Assembly (NCBI GenBank): GCA_023425615.1
Contig: JAFACJ010000738.1
Location: 1 to 8,728 of the forward strand
Direction of reading: 5' to 3'
DNA length: 8,728 bases
From: Actinomycetes bacterium
Lineage (GTDB): Bacteria; Actinomycetota; Actinomycetes; Streptosporangiales; Streptosporangiaceae
In this document: one piece after another, positions 1-7,381 of the stretch
How the letters are laid out: the number at the start of each line of letters is the position of its first letter
Numbering within the stretch: the first letter of the stretch is position 1
Notes under the pieces: generated by a model
Databases searched by the model: none
What the model saw: the letters and a program-made list of their open reading frames with translations, nothing else
What the model was told of the DNA's origin: nothing
Program-made: the position numbers and the translations under genes

Positions 1-2729
1 CGCTGCCCCTGCTGCGCAGCGGGCTGGTCGAGACCGCCGGGGTCCTGAACAACATGGCCAAGGGGGTCGGTGCCGCTCTCCAGGAGATGTCCGCCGACGG
101 AGGCGGACCGCTGGGGCAGCTCCTGGCTGGAGCCACCGACGGCCTGGCCAACCTGGAGCGGATCCCGGGCCAGGTGGTCAAGGGGCTCGTGCAGGTCGGC
201 GCCGCTGCATCGCCGATTTTCGAGCGGCTCACCGAGGGTGCCGCCGGGCTGTTCGACCGGCTGTCGGAGTCGATGAGCAAGGCGTTCGAGTCCGGCGGCA
301 TGGAGCGCGCCATGGAGCAGGCCATCGCCCTGCTCGGCGACCTCTTCGATGTCGCGATGAATGTCGGCCGCGTCATCGGCAACATCTTCTCTGCCGCCGA
401 CGCCTCCGGCGGCGGGCTGATCAACACCCTCAAGACGGTCACCGGCGAGCTGGCCAAGGTCACCGCCTCGCCGGAGGTCCAAGGCGGCCTCAAGGCGCTG
501 TTCGGGACCATGGCAACGCTGGCGCGTGAGGCTGCGCCGCTGCTGGGTGATGCCCTCAAGGCCCTGGGTCCTGTCCTGGAGAACCTGGCGGAGCCCGCAC
601 AGACACTCATCCAGGCCCTCGGCGACGGACTGAAGCCGATCATCGACGCCCTGGGGCCTGTCCTGGCGGACGTCGCCAACACGATCGGCGACCTGGTCGA
701 GGCGTTCGCGCCTCTGCTGCCCGTGATCGGCGACCTGATCGGCGACCTCCTGCCGGTGCTGTCGCCGTTCATCAAGACCCTGGGCGAGGTGTTCCAGGAG
801 CTGGCGCCTGTCGTTCAGCAGGTCGCCGACAACTTCAGCCAGGCCCTGGCCCCCATCCTGGAGCAGCTGCCCGATCTGGCCGAACCGATCGCGGAGCTGC
901 TGGGGAGGCAGGCGCAGGAGATCCTGCCGCTGCTGGCCGACCTGCTGGCCGACCTGTCCCCGTCCCTGGTCACGGTGGGCGAGGCGTTCGGTCAGCTGCT
1001 GGAGGCCCTCACTCCCCTCATGGAGGCGCTCGTCCGGCTGACGGACGAGGTGCTGACGGCATTCGCCCCGGCGCTGAAGCCGATCGTCGATGCGGTCGCC
1101 GAGCTCGCACGGATCTTCGCCGACGAGCTCGCGCGGATCATCACGGACGTCGTGGTTCCCGCGATCAACATGATCGTGGACCTGCTGAACGGCGATGCCG
1201 AGGGCGCGCTCGACAATTTCGCGCTGGTCGTCGAGGGCGGCATCGAGACCGTCATCCAGATGTTCGTGATGCTGCCGATCGAGGTCGGCAAGGTGCTCGG
1301 CAAACTGGCGATCGAGCTGTTCAAGGCCGGTAAGACCGCGATGGCCCAGATGAACATGGCGATCGGCCTCGGCGTCATCGATGTCACGCGCACACTGGCG
1401 CTGCTCCCGGCCCAGGCGCTCGCCGCAGTGGGCGATCTGGGGTGGACGCTCTTCAAGGCGGGCGCGGGCCTGATCGGCGGGTTCGTGCGCGGCATCCTCA
1501 GCGGCATCCCGAAGGTCATGTCGACCCTGCTGGGGTTGACGTCCAAGCTCCCGGACTGGAAGGGCCCAGCGGACAAGGACCGGGTGCTGCTCTACCCCGC
1601 AGGCAAGGCGGTGATCCAGGGCTTCACCGAAGGCATGAACTCGGCGATGCCCGAGGCCGAGAACCAACTCGGGCAGTTCACCAACCGCGTCCGCACGACG
1701 GCCGAGCAGGCCGCCAAAGCCACTGGTGATGCCGTCGGCAAGGCCGTCCGTGACGCCGTCGTCGGCACGGCCACGAAGCTCGCCCTGGTCGACATCGGCA
1801 AGGACCTGCGCGCGGAGCTAGCCAAGGCGATCCGTGGCACCGCCGACGACATCGCCGACGTCATGAAGGAGCTGCGCAAGCGGATCTGGGACTCCTGGCG
1901 GCCAGGGAACATCGCCACTGCCGGGCAGCGTGACCAGCTCCTCCACTTCCACACCCAGTCCAACACCGAGCTCCAGCAGTGGGCTGACGCCCGTCAGAAG
2001 ATCTTGGACAAGATCAAAGAGGCGCAAGAGTTCGCCCTGAAGATCACCGAGGACGCGCTCAACTTCGCCTCGCTGCTGGACATCAAGAGCGCCGACGAGA
2101 ACCGTGCCGCGCCGACCGGCGGTGAGCTGGTCGCCGGGCTTCAGGCTCGCCTCGCCCAGATCCGCGAGTTCGGCGGCAATATGGCCAAGCTCGCGAAGGC
2201 GGGCCTGTCCAAGTCGCTCTTGCGGCAGATCCTCAATGCCGGAATCGACGGCGGCGCGGCGATAGCGGCCGAGCTCGCGAACGGACCGAACAGCGTGATT
2301 GCGGCGCTGAACAACGTCCAGGCCGACATCGAGCAGGTCGCGGACCAGCTCGGCCTCGACTCGGCCGATGCGCTCTATGACGCCGGCGCGGATGCGGGCA
2401 AGGGCTTCCTTACCGGCTTGCAAGCCTCCGCGAAGGAGATCCTCCAGGAAATGCGGAACATGATCGCGGAGCTGATCCAGACGCTGACCGACGGCTTCGG
2501 CAAGGCCAAGGCGATCATGGCTGCCGGAGTCGGCGCGGGTGCTGGAGTGGGCGGCGTGGGCAAGCCCCCGGCGCCGGTCGTGGGCGGACCCGCCGTGACC
2601 GGTACCGCCAAGCCTGCCCCCAATAAGCAGGTAACCGTCAACCTCGGCGGGATCTCCATCAAGGAAATGGCCGACACGCGCACCGTGTTGAATAAGGCCG
2701 CGTTCGCGGCCCGGTCGGCGACGTTCTGA
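1..2729 (+). CDS. Tape measure protein, 5'-truncated by window edge
   Basis: The tape measure protein fixes siphovirus tail length and passes into the host during DNA ejection. The frame is open from position 3, so the first ATG at 54 (no ribosome site before it) is not the start; 908 C-terminal residues are visible. Numbering from codon 3, roughly residues 180-400 are an almost unbroken run of amphipathic helices with a recurring L-x-P-x-L / IxDLLxxL pattern, the usual repetitive core of this family. Near residues 520-560 is a conserved segment containing DWKGPADKDRVLLYPAGKAV, which I know from C-terminal parts of actinophage tape measures. A Gly/Pro/Ala-rich linker precedes the last 40 residues. 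No lytic domain (SLT or peptidase) is evident in the visible part. The stop overlaps the next start as TGATG, which fits the standard tape measure-Dit gene order. Identity is strong; the N-terminus is missing. Confidence 0.93.
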   Translation, partial: LPLLRSGLVETAGVLNNMAKGVGAALQEMSADGGGPLGQLLAGATDGLANLERIPGQVVKGLVQVGAAASPIFERLTEGAAGLFDRLSESMSKAFESGGMERAMEQAIALLGDLFDVAMNVGRVIGNIFSAADASGGGLINTLKTVTGELAKVTASPEVQGGLKALFGTMATLAREAAPLLGDALKALGPVLENLAEPAQTLIQALGDGLKPIIDALGPVLADVANTIGDLVEAFAPLLPVIGDLIGDLLPVLSPFIKTLGEVFQELAPVVQQVADNFSQALAPILEQLPDLAEPIAELLGRQAQEILPLLADLLADLSPSLVTVGEAFGQLLEALTPLMEALVRLTDEVLTAFAPALKPIVDAVAELARIFADELARIITDVVVPAINMIVDLLNGDAEGALDNFALVVEGGIETVIQMFVMLPIEVGKVLGKLAIELFKAGKTAMAQMNMAIGLGVIDVTRTLALLPAQALAAVGDLGWTLFKAGAGLIGGFVRGILSGIPKVMSTLLGLTSKLPDWKGPADKDRVLLYPAGKAVIQGFTEGMNSAMPEAENQLGQFTNRVRTTAEQAAKATGDAVGKAVRDAVVGTATKLALVDIGKDLRAELAKAIRGTADDIADVMKELRKRIWDSWRPGNIATAGQRDQLLHFHTQSNTELQQWADARQKILDKIKEAQEFALKITEDALNFASLLDIKSADENRAAPTGGELVAGLQARLAQIREFGGNMAKLAKAGLSKSLLRQILNAGIDGGAAIAAELANGPNSVIAALNNVQADIEQVADQLGLDSADALYDAGADAGKGFLTGLQASAKEILQEMRNMIAELIQTLTDGFGKAKAIMAAGVGAGAGVGGVGKPPAPVVGGPAVTGTAKPAPNKQVTVNLGGISIKEMADTRTVLNKAAFAARSATF
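725..748 (+). repeat. Two perfect 12-nt tandem copies inside the tape measure gene
   Basis: GATCGGCGACCT occurs twice back to back and encodes IGDLIGDL. A nearly complete third copy (ATCGGCGACCTG) lies about 42 bases upstream at 683-694. It reflects the helical repeat of the tape measure and shows that in-frame duplication contributes to tail-length change. No regulatory role is suggested. Confidence 0.7.
932..955 (+). repeat. Second perfect 12-nt tandem duplication in the tape measure gene
   Basis: GCTGGCCGACCT is present twice in tandem and encodes LADLLADL. As with the pair at 725-748, the unit is four codons long, so gain or loss of a copy keeps the reading frame. Confidence 0.7.
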
Positions 2730-3583
2730 TGGCCGTCACCAGTATCCGGCTCACCGATGGCGAGCTGGCCATGACGCTCTACCCGCGCAGCGACGCCCAG
2801 GTCCTCACCCTGGACGCGCCCGGCCCCGACATCCGCACGGTGACCGAGGCTCGGCCGGATGACGAGGGCATGGTAGACACCACCACGCGGTACGGGTCTC
2901 GGGCGGTGTCGCTGGAGATCCAGGTCATCGAGAACCCGGCCACCTTCACCGACGAGCTGAACCGGTTCCTGCACCCGGGCCGCCGACCGTACCTGGTGGT
3001 GGCCGATGACGAGTGGTCGACCGAGCGGCGGCTGATGCTGCGCTCGGAGGACTGGTCGGGCCCTTTGTCGGCCGACAACGCGCCGTTCTACCGCCGCCTG
3101 CTGGTGCAGTGGCGGGCTCCCGATGGTGTGTGGGAGGCGTCCGAGGAGGTGCAGCAGCCCGTCGGCGTGGACGTCTCCAGCCGGGTGGGCCGCACCTACC
3201 CGCGGACCTACCCGTACTCCTATGCGCCCACGACGGCGGGCGGCGCGCAGGAGGTCGTCAACGTCGGCAACACCCCCTCGCATATGGTCGCCCGCCTCTA
3301 CGGTCCGGTCACGGCGCCGGTCCTGACGAACGAGACGACCGGGCAGAGTGTGGTCTTCGACTCGGCGCTGGTTCTCGGGTCCGGCGAGTACGTGGAGATC
3401 TCCACGCGCAACCGAACCGCCTTCCTCAACGGCGATGTCCTGGTCAGCAGGTTGGGCCACATCAACTTCGGCGCGAACTCCTGGTGGCAGCTCCAGGCCG
3501 GCGTCCAGCGCATCCGCTACACCGGCGCCTCCCCCTCGGCGGGGGCGCGCGCCGTCCTCCTCTACCGCCCCTCCTGGCTCTAG
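2729..3583 (+). CDS. Distal tail protein (Dit-like, siphovirus tail component)
   Basis: At 284 residues it has the length and layout of Dit proteins, which form the ring joining the tail tube to the tail tip. Residues 1-130 look like the N-terminal tail-tube-like domain: a conserved stretch with LNRFLHPGRRPYLVV (77-91) is followed by RSEDWSGPL and FYRRLLVQWRAPDGVW. Residues 150-284 resemble the galectin-like C-terminal domain, with a VNVGNTPSHMVARLYGP motif (177-193), NETTGQSVVF, an EISTRNRTAFLNG strand pair (223-235) and a closing SWWQLQAGVQRIRYTG motif (251-266). The ATG overlaps the tape measure stop by one base and lacks a clear Shine-Dalgarno sequence, so translation is probably coupled. 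Position directly after the tape measure supports the call. This is family recognition by eye. Confidence 0.88.
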   Translation: MAVTSIRLTDGELAMTLYPRSDAQVLTLDAPGPDIRTVTEARPDDEGMVDTTTRYGSRAVSLEIQVIENPATFTDELNRFLHPGRRPYLVVADDEWSTERRLMLRSEDWSGPLSADNAPFYRRLLVQWRAPDGVWEASEEVQQPVGVDVSSRVGRTYPRTYPYSYAPTTAGGAQEVVNVGNTPSHMVARLYGPVTAPVLTNETTGQSVVFDSALVLGSGEYVEISTRNRTAFLNGDVLVSRLGHINFGANSWWQLQAGVQRIRYTGASPSAGARAVLLYRPSWL

Positions 3584-3591
3584 GGAGCAGC

Positions 3592-4551
3592 ATGACCCTG
3601 ACGACCCCGCTGTGGATGCAGCCCGGTGTGGGCGACCCCGACATCGACTATTCGGCGGGCAACGACCGGCTGCTGATCGAGCAGATCTTGTCCGAGGGCG
3701 TGATCGGCACCAACGCCCTCAAGGTCAGCCAGCGCGGCGCCGGGGCGAACATGAGCGTCGACATCGCCGTCGGCGCGGTCGCCATCACCGGCGACGACGC
3801 CGCCGGGCAGGGCCGCTACCTCATGGCCTCCACCGCGACCGAGAACCGCACGATCCCCGGACCGCCCGGCGCGGGCTCCCGCACGCACCGCGTGGTGGCT
3901 CGCGTGAAGGACACGCTCCACAACATCGCCTGGGGTGGCGACTACGAGTGGGACCTGGAGGTCCTGGAGGACACCGGGTCGGGCACGCCTGCCGTCCCGA
4001 ACTCGACGATCGGCCTGGCGCGGGTCACGGTGACGTCCACGGACACCTCGATCACCAACGCCATGATCACAGACGACAGGGTGCAGGCAGGGTTCGCCGG
4101 CGTCTCCGGCAAGGCGTCCAAGCTGCTGGATTCCGACGACGGGGCCATCACCAATAACGTCACCCCCGCCAACAGCGGGCTGTTCGTCACCCTCGCCGCA
4201 GGCCTGGTCTATGAGATCCGCTGCACCCTCATCTACTCCGCGGCGACCGCAGGTGACCTGAAGATCGACTTCACCGGGCCGACTGGTTTCGGGTGCGACT
4301 TGAGCGTCAACGGCCTGGCGGCCTCCGCAGGCGGGACGACGGGCGACGATGAGCACGCGCTGCTGCTGGCTTCCCCGAACACGGTCACCCTCGGCGGCGC
4401 CGGGGTGGGCACGAAGGTCACGGCCTACCTGCACGGCCACCTGTACTCCGGGGTGGGCGGCACGCTCCGCCTGCGCACCGCTCAGGGCACCAGCAACGCG
4501 GGTGCGACTGTGCTGCACGGCAAGTCCCTGCTGATCGCCGACCCGTTCTGA
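3592..4551 (+). CDS. Minor tail protein, receptor-binding/fibre type
   Basis: The 319-residue start at ATG 3592 is chosen because GGGAG (3583-3587) lies four bases before it and it follows the Dit stop; the same frame stays open back to about 3013, but only as a shadow of Dit. Residues 1-165 match an N-terminal module I know from actinophage minor tail proteins: PLWMQPG, NDRLLIEQILSEGV, the signature QRGAGANMSVDIAVGAVAIT (47-66), a RVVARVKD strand (100-107) and the SITNAMITDDRV end (153-164). Residues 175-319 form a beta-rich C-terminal domain with LVYEIRCTLIYSA and a GGTLRLRTAQGTSNAGATV motif (289-307), the kind of jelly-roll head found at the tips of such tail proteins. It probably attaches to the tail tip through the N-terminal part and binds the host surface through the C-terminal part. 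The receptor is unknown. Confidence 0.8.
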   Translation: MTLTTPLWMQPGVGDPDIDYSAGNDRLLIEQILSEGVIGTNALKVSQRGAGANMSVDIAVGAVAITGDDAAGQGRYLMASTATENRTIPGPPGAGSRTHRVVARVKDTLHNIAWGGDYEWDLEVLEDTGSGTPAVPNSTIGLARVTVTSTDTSITNAMITDDRVQAGFAGVSGKASKLLDSDDGAITNNVTPANSGLFVTLAAGLVYEIRCTLIYSAATAGDLKIDFTGPTGFGCDLSVNGLAASAGGTTGDDEHALLLASPNTVTLGGAGVGTKVTAYLHGHLYSGVGGTLRLRTAQGTSNAGATVLHGKSLLIADPF

Positions 4552-4561
4552 GGAGGCCGCC

Positions 4562-4951
4562 ATGTCCCTGGGCTGGTCCCCCACCTATGCCAACGGCCTG
4601 CTGAACTTCGCACTCCGGGGCGGCGCCTTCACCCCGTCCGGCGCGGTGTGGGTGCAGCTGCACATCGGCGACCCCGGATCGGACGGCACCAGCAACATCG
4701 CCGCGAACTCCGCACGCCGCCAGGTCACCTTCGGAGCCCCGGCCGACGGCGGCTCCCTGGCCAGCACCGTCGCGCTGTCCTGGCTGGGCGTCCCGGCGAC
4801 CGAGACCTACGTCCGCGCGTCCCTGTGGTCGGCTGAGGAGGACGGGGCGTTCATCATCTCCGGCGAGATCACCATCACCTCCGTGCACGAAGGCGTGGAC
4901 TTCACACTGCCGGTCGGTGACCTGGTCGTCTCCCTGCCGACGGCGGCCTGA
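4562..4951 (+). CDS. Small tail-fibre-family protein
   Basis: A 129-residue protein resembling the short phage tail-fibre family in which a conserved VQLHIGDPGSDGTSN motif (31-45) is followed by an R-x-VTFGAP strand (53-60) and a TYVRASLWS motif (82-90). It has no membrane segment or signal peptide and is predicted mostly beta. A full AGGAGG (4551-4556, overlapping the previous stop) sits five bases before the ATG, the strongest ribosome site in the tail module, suggesting high or independent expression. The stop overlaps the next gene as TGATG. It lies between the receptor-binding protein and the hub-like protein and is probably a minor virion component. The exact place in the tail tip cannot be told from sequence. 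Confidence 0.72.
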   Translation: MSLGWSPTYANGLLNFALRGGAFTPSGAVWVQLHIGDPGSDGTSNIAANSARRQVTFGAPADGGSLASTVALSWLGVPATETYVRASLWSAEEDGAFIISGEITITSVHEGVDFTLPVGDLVVSLPTAA

Positions 4952-6717
4952 TGGCCCCCCTCGCCTCCCTCACCGACACCTTCGACGACGGTGTCATCGA
5001 CACCATCAAATGGCCCGGCGCGGCAGGGAACGTATCGGAGACCGGCGGCCGGGCGAGGGTCGAGGTCGGCTCCGGGTTCGCGCGGTTCACCAGCGACGCG
5101 ATCTATACCCTGACCGGGTCGGCCTTCTGTGTGACCGCCTGGATGTCCGCGGCGGACCCGTCGGCATCGCAGGCGTGGACGCAGCTCCTCGTCCGCGGCA
5201 GCGTCGATGGCGGCATCCAGGTCGACATCGGGTTCGAGCGCGACGCCGTCGCCGATGTCCTGCGCTGCCAGTACCGCTATGACTTCTGGGACCCCGACTC
5301 GGTCGCCATCCCCTACGACCCCGACGAGCACCACCGCCTGAGGGTCGTCGAGGACGCGGGCAGCGTCTACTTCCAGACCTCGCCGGACGGCATCGCCTGG
5401 ACGACACAGCGAACCGTCCTCACCCCGGCCTGGGCGTCGGACACGACGCTGGACTTCCAGATCATCGCGCACCGCGTCGGCGGCGTGACGGACTACTCGG
5501 AGTTCGACGACCTCAACGTCATCTCCAGCAGCGTCGCCTTCGACGGCGGCGGCTACCTCGCCGCGCGCGGCCGGGTCGTCGCCCTCCCGTCGGTGGCCGT
5601 CCCGCAGCGCTGGCAGATCCTCGCCGGGCCCCGCACCGGCGGGTACGAGACGGAGCTGACCAGCCTGCACGAGCGCAGGCTGAGCCTGCGGCTGAAGGAT
5701 CCTTCGGAGCTCTCCTTCACGCTCGATGGCCGGGCCGAAGAGGCGAACGTGCTCCTGGAGCTGCGCACCGACCTGCACGTCCTGTGGCGCGACGCGAACG
5801 GCGAGACGTGGATCCTCTTCCGTGGCCGCCTCGGCACCACCCAGGACAACATCACCGCCGACGCCCACCGGCTCGACTGCACCGCCCTGGACTACCGGGC
5901 GGTCCTACGCCGCCGCATCCTCTACTCCGACCGGCAACTGGTGTGGAACGGCGTCGACCAAGGCGAGATCGCCTGGGGACTGGTCCAGCAGACCCAGGTC
6001 CTCAACGGCGGCGACCTCGGCATCGCCAAGAGCTGGACGGGCACCACCCCGACCGGCTACCTGCGCGACTGGGAGTTCAAGGCCGGCGACAACATCGGCG
6101 AGCGCATCACCGAGGTCGGCGAGGCCCCAGACGGCTACGACTGGGACATCGTCCCCGTCTCCGCCTCCGCGCTGCAGCTGTGGGTGTGGAGCCCTCGGCG
6201 CGGCGTGGACCGCGGCGTCGTGCTGGAGTACGGCGGCCTCATCACCTCGGTGAACCGCGAGGTCGCCCCGTCCGCCTACGCCAACAGCATCCGCTACACC
6301 GGCAAGGACGAGCTGACCGCCTACGAGCAGGAGTCCGCCGACATCCCCACCGCGCCCGAGGGCCGCTGGGACGCTGTCTATGGCGACTCCACGCTGGAGG
6401 TCCAGCAGTGCCTGAACGAGCGCGGCGCCTGGCAGCTGGAGGAAGCCCGCGTCGTGCGGCCGACGTACACCGTCACCCTGCAGCAGGGCGAGTGGTACGG
6501 CCCGTCGCACATATGGCTCGGCGACCCTGTCCGGCTGATCGTCGACTCCGGCCGCCTGGACCACGTCGATACCACGCTGCGCGTCTACGGGCTCGACTTC
6601 GCGATCACCGACGAGGGCACCGAGACCATCACCCTCACCCTCGACCAGCCGCCCCTGGACTACCGGCAGCGGCCGGCCGAGACCGAGCGGCGCATCACGA
6701 ACCTGGAGCGCCGGTGA
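4951..6717 (+). CDS. Minor tail protein: lectin-like domain fused to tail-hub domain
   Basis: A 588-residue protein with two distinct parts. Residues 1-190 look like a concanavalin/LamG-type beta-sandwich: TDTFDDGVIDTIKW (8-21) with ETGGRARVEV, then HRLRVVEDAGSVYFQTSPDG (128-147) followed by IAW, and a closing YSEFDDLNVI (182-191). Such domains bind sugars or the cell surface. After a linker (191-220), residues 221-570 resemble the hub/Gp37-like minor tail proteins of actinophages: WQILAGPRTGGYETEL, SLRLKDPSELSFTLDG (245-260), TADAHRLDCTALDYRAVLRR (302-321), WNGVDQGEIAWGLVQQTQ (332-349), GGDLGI, and a late GDPVRLIV. The tail end (577-588) is charged and helical. The start overlaps the previous stop by one base; the end overlaps the next start by GTGA. 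I see no peptidase motif. The hub is expected to close the tail tube, with the lectin-like part facing outward; this is inference. Confidence 0.8.
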   Translation: MAPLASLTDTFDDGVIDTIKWPGAAGNVSETGGRARVEVGSGFARFTSDAIYTLTGSAFCVTAWMSAADPSASQAWTQLLVRGSVDGGIQVDIGFERDAVADVLRCQYRYDFWDPDSVAIPYDPDEHHRLRVVEDAGSVYFQTSPDGIAWTTQRTVLTPAWASDTTLDFQIIAHRVGGVTDYSEFDDLNVISSSVAFDGGGYLAARGRVVALPSVAVPQRWQILAGPRTGGYETELTSLHERRLSLRLKDPSELSFTLDGRAEEANVLLELRTDLHVLWRDANGETWILFRGRLGTTQDNITADAHRLDCTALDYRAVLRRRILYSDRQLVWNGVDQGEIAWGLVQQTQVLNGGDLGIAKSWTGTTPTGYLRDWEFKAGDNIGERITEVGEAPDGYDWDIVPVSASALQLWVWSPRRGVDRGVVLEYGGLITSVNREVAPSAYANSIRYTGKDELTAYEQESADIPTAPEGRWDAVYGDSTLEVQQCLNERGAWQLEEARVVRPTYTVTLQQGEWYGPSHIWLGDPVRLIVDSGRLDHVDTTLRVYGLDFAITDEGTETITLTLDQPPLDYRQRPAETERRITNLERR

Positions 6718-7049
6718 CCGAGCCGACGATGGAGCGCCAAGTCAGCGAGATTCACCGGCTCGTGGAAGTGGGGTTCGAGCGCCTGGACGGCAAGATCGAC
6801 CGCCTGACGCTCCGCCTTGACCACCAGGCCGAAGCCCATGCCCAGACCCGGACGCAGGTCGAGAAGCTCGACAGCCGCGTCGATGCCGTCGAGCGAGCGT
6901 ACGTGACCGTCGAGCAGCTGGACGCGCTCCGCCAGCACCTGGATGAGCGGGCCGCGGAGAAGGCGCGGACGTGGCCCGCCTGGGCCGGTGTCGTCGTCGC
7001 CCTCGCCGCTGTCGTCGTCGCCGTCGTCATGCCCCTCGTCGCCAAGTAG
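6714..7049 (+). CDS. Small coiled-coil protein with C-terminal membrane anchor
   Basis: The GTG at 6714 is preferred because it overlaps the previous stop (GTGA) and has GGAG (6705-6708) five bases upstream; ATG 6729 is the alternative and would remove five residues. The 111-residue product has a charged, heptad-patterned helix at residues 8-82 (for example VEVGFERLDGKIDRLTLRLD and KLDSRVDAVERAY), then WPAWAG and a single hydrophobic segment at about 91-110 rich in Val and Ala, ending in Lys. This N-out coiled-coil plus C-terminal anchor topology is like the XhlA type of phage lysis-associated membrane proteins, though I see no clear sequence identity to that family. Its place between the tail-tip genes and the endolysin fits a lysis accessory role, but a virion or membrane-contact role is also possible. 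Existence as a gene is secure; function is not. Confidence 0.75.
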   Translation: MTEPTMERQVSEIHRLVEVGFERLDGKIDRLTLRLDHQAEAHAQTRTQVEKLDSRVDAVERAYVTVEQLDALRQHLDERAAEKARTWPAWAGVVVALAAVVVAVVMPLVAK

Positions 7050-7057
7050 GAGGCTCC

Positions 7058-7381
7058 GTGATCGACCGACCTTCCCTGCTCGGCCACTATCGCGAGGACC
7101 AGAGCAACATCTGTGGCTACGCAGATGGGCCTGGCCTGCCGACCTGTGACGCTCCAGGCGTCTGGCACGGCCTGGTGTGGCACGACAGCTGGGAGGCGAT
7201 GACGTCGTGCGCCGTCCATCTGGTGGCCATGGAATTGACCGCCGATCACGTCCACGCCGTGGAGCCTGTCTGCGAGCTGCCGGAGTCGTGGTTCGACCCG
7301 AAGGCGAACCGCTGCTTCATGCCTGATGGCTGGGACGCCGCGGCATCCCTGCTCGAACCCCTCAAGCAGGAGGTCCAGTGA
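7058..7381 (+). CDS. Conserved-looking Cys/His-rich small protein, function unknown
   Basis: The GTG at 7058 is chosen from a perfect AGGAGG (7048-7053) with a four-base spacer; the frame runs further upstream only as a shadow. The product has 107 residues and carries Cys at 19, 30, 51, 72 and 86 and His at 10, 37, 42, 54, 64 and 66, including a C51-x2-H54 pair. The CELPESWFDPKANRCF block (72-87) and the preceding HAVEPVC resemble small proteins I have seen beside tail and lysis genes in actinobacterial phages. The spacing suggests a small metal-binding (zinc ribbon or treble-clef-like) fold. It has no signal peptide or membrane helix, so a cytoplasmic or virion location is likely. The stop overlaps the endolysin start (GTGA), implying coupled translation. 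I do not recognise a named family. Confidence 0.78.
   Translation: MIDRPSLLGHYREDQSNICGYADGPGLPTCDAPGVWHGLVWHDSWEAMTSCAVHLVAMELTADHVHAVEPVCELPESWFDPKANRCFMPDGWDAAASLLEPLKQEVQ

Noticed and set aside
54..56. ATG at 54 as the tape measure start
   Set aside because: The frame is open to the window edge, no ribosome site precedes it, and the preceding residues (LPLLRSGLVETAGVLNN) fit the family, so the gene is cut by the window.
2375..3460. Long minus-strand reading frame (361 codons), with similar ones at 3580-4584, 4807-5868 and 7246-7983
   Set aside because: They lie opposite well-recognised tail and lysis genes. Long antisense frames are expected in high-GC DNA because stops are rare, and their products are Arg/Gly/Ala/Val-rich with no recognisable family.
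3013..3591. Upstream extension of the fibre-protein frame
   Set aside because: The translation there is an Arg/Gly/Ala-rich shadow of Dit. The real start at 3592 has its own GGGAG and begins a recognisable N-terminal motif.
5784..6713. Upstream extension of the coiled-coil protein frame
   Set aside because: It is a shadow of the hub gene, Arg/Pro-rich. The GTG at 6714 with GGAG and stop overlap is a sufficient start.
6990..7042. GTC-rich low-complexity stretch
   Set aside because: It is simply Val/Ala codons of the membrane segment in the coiled-coil protein.
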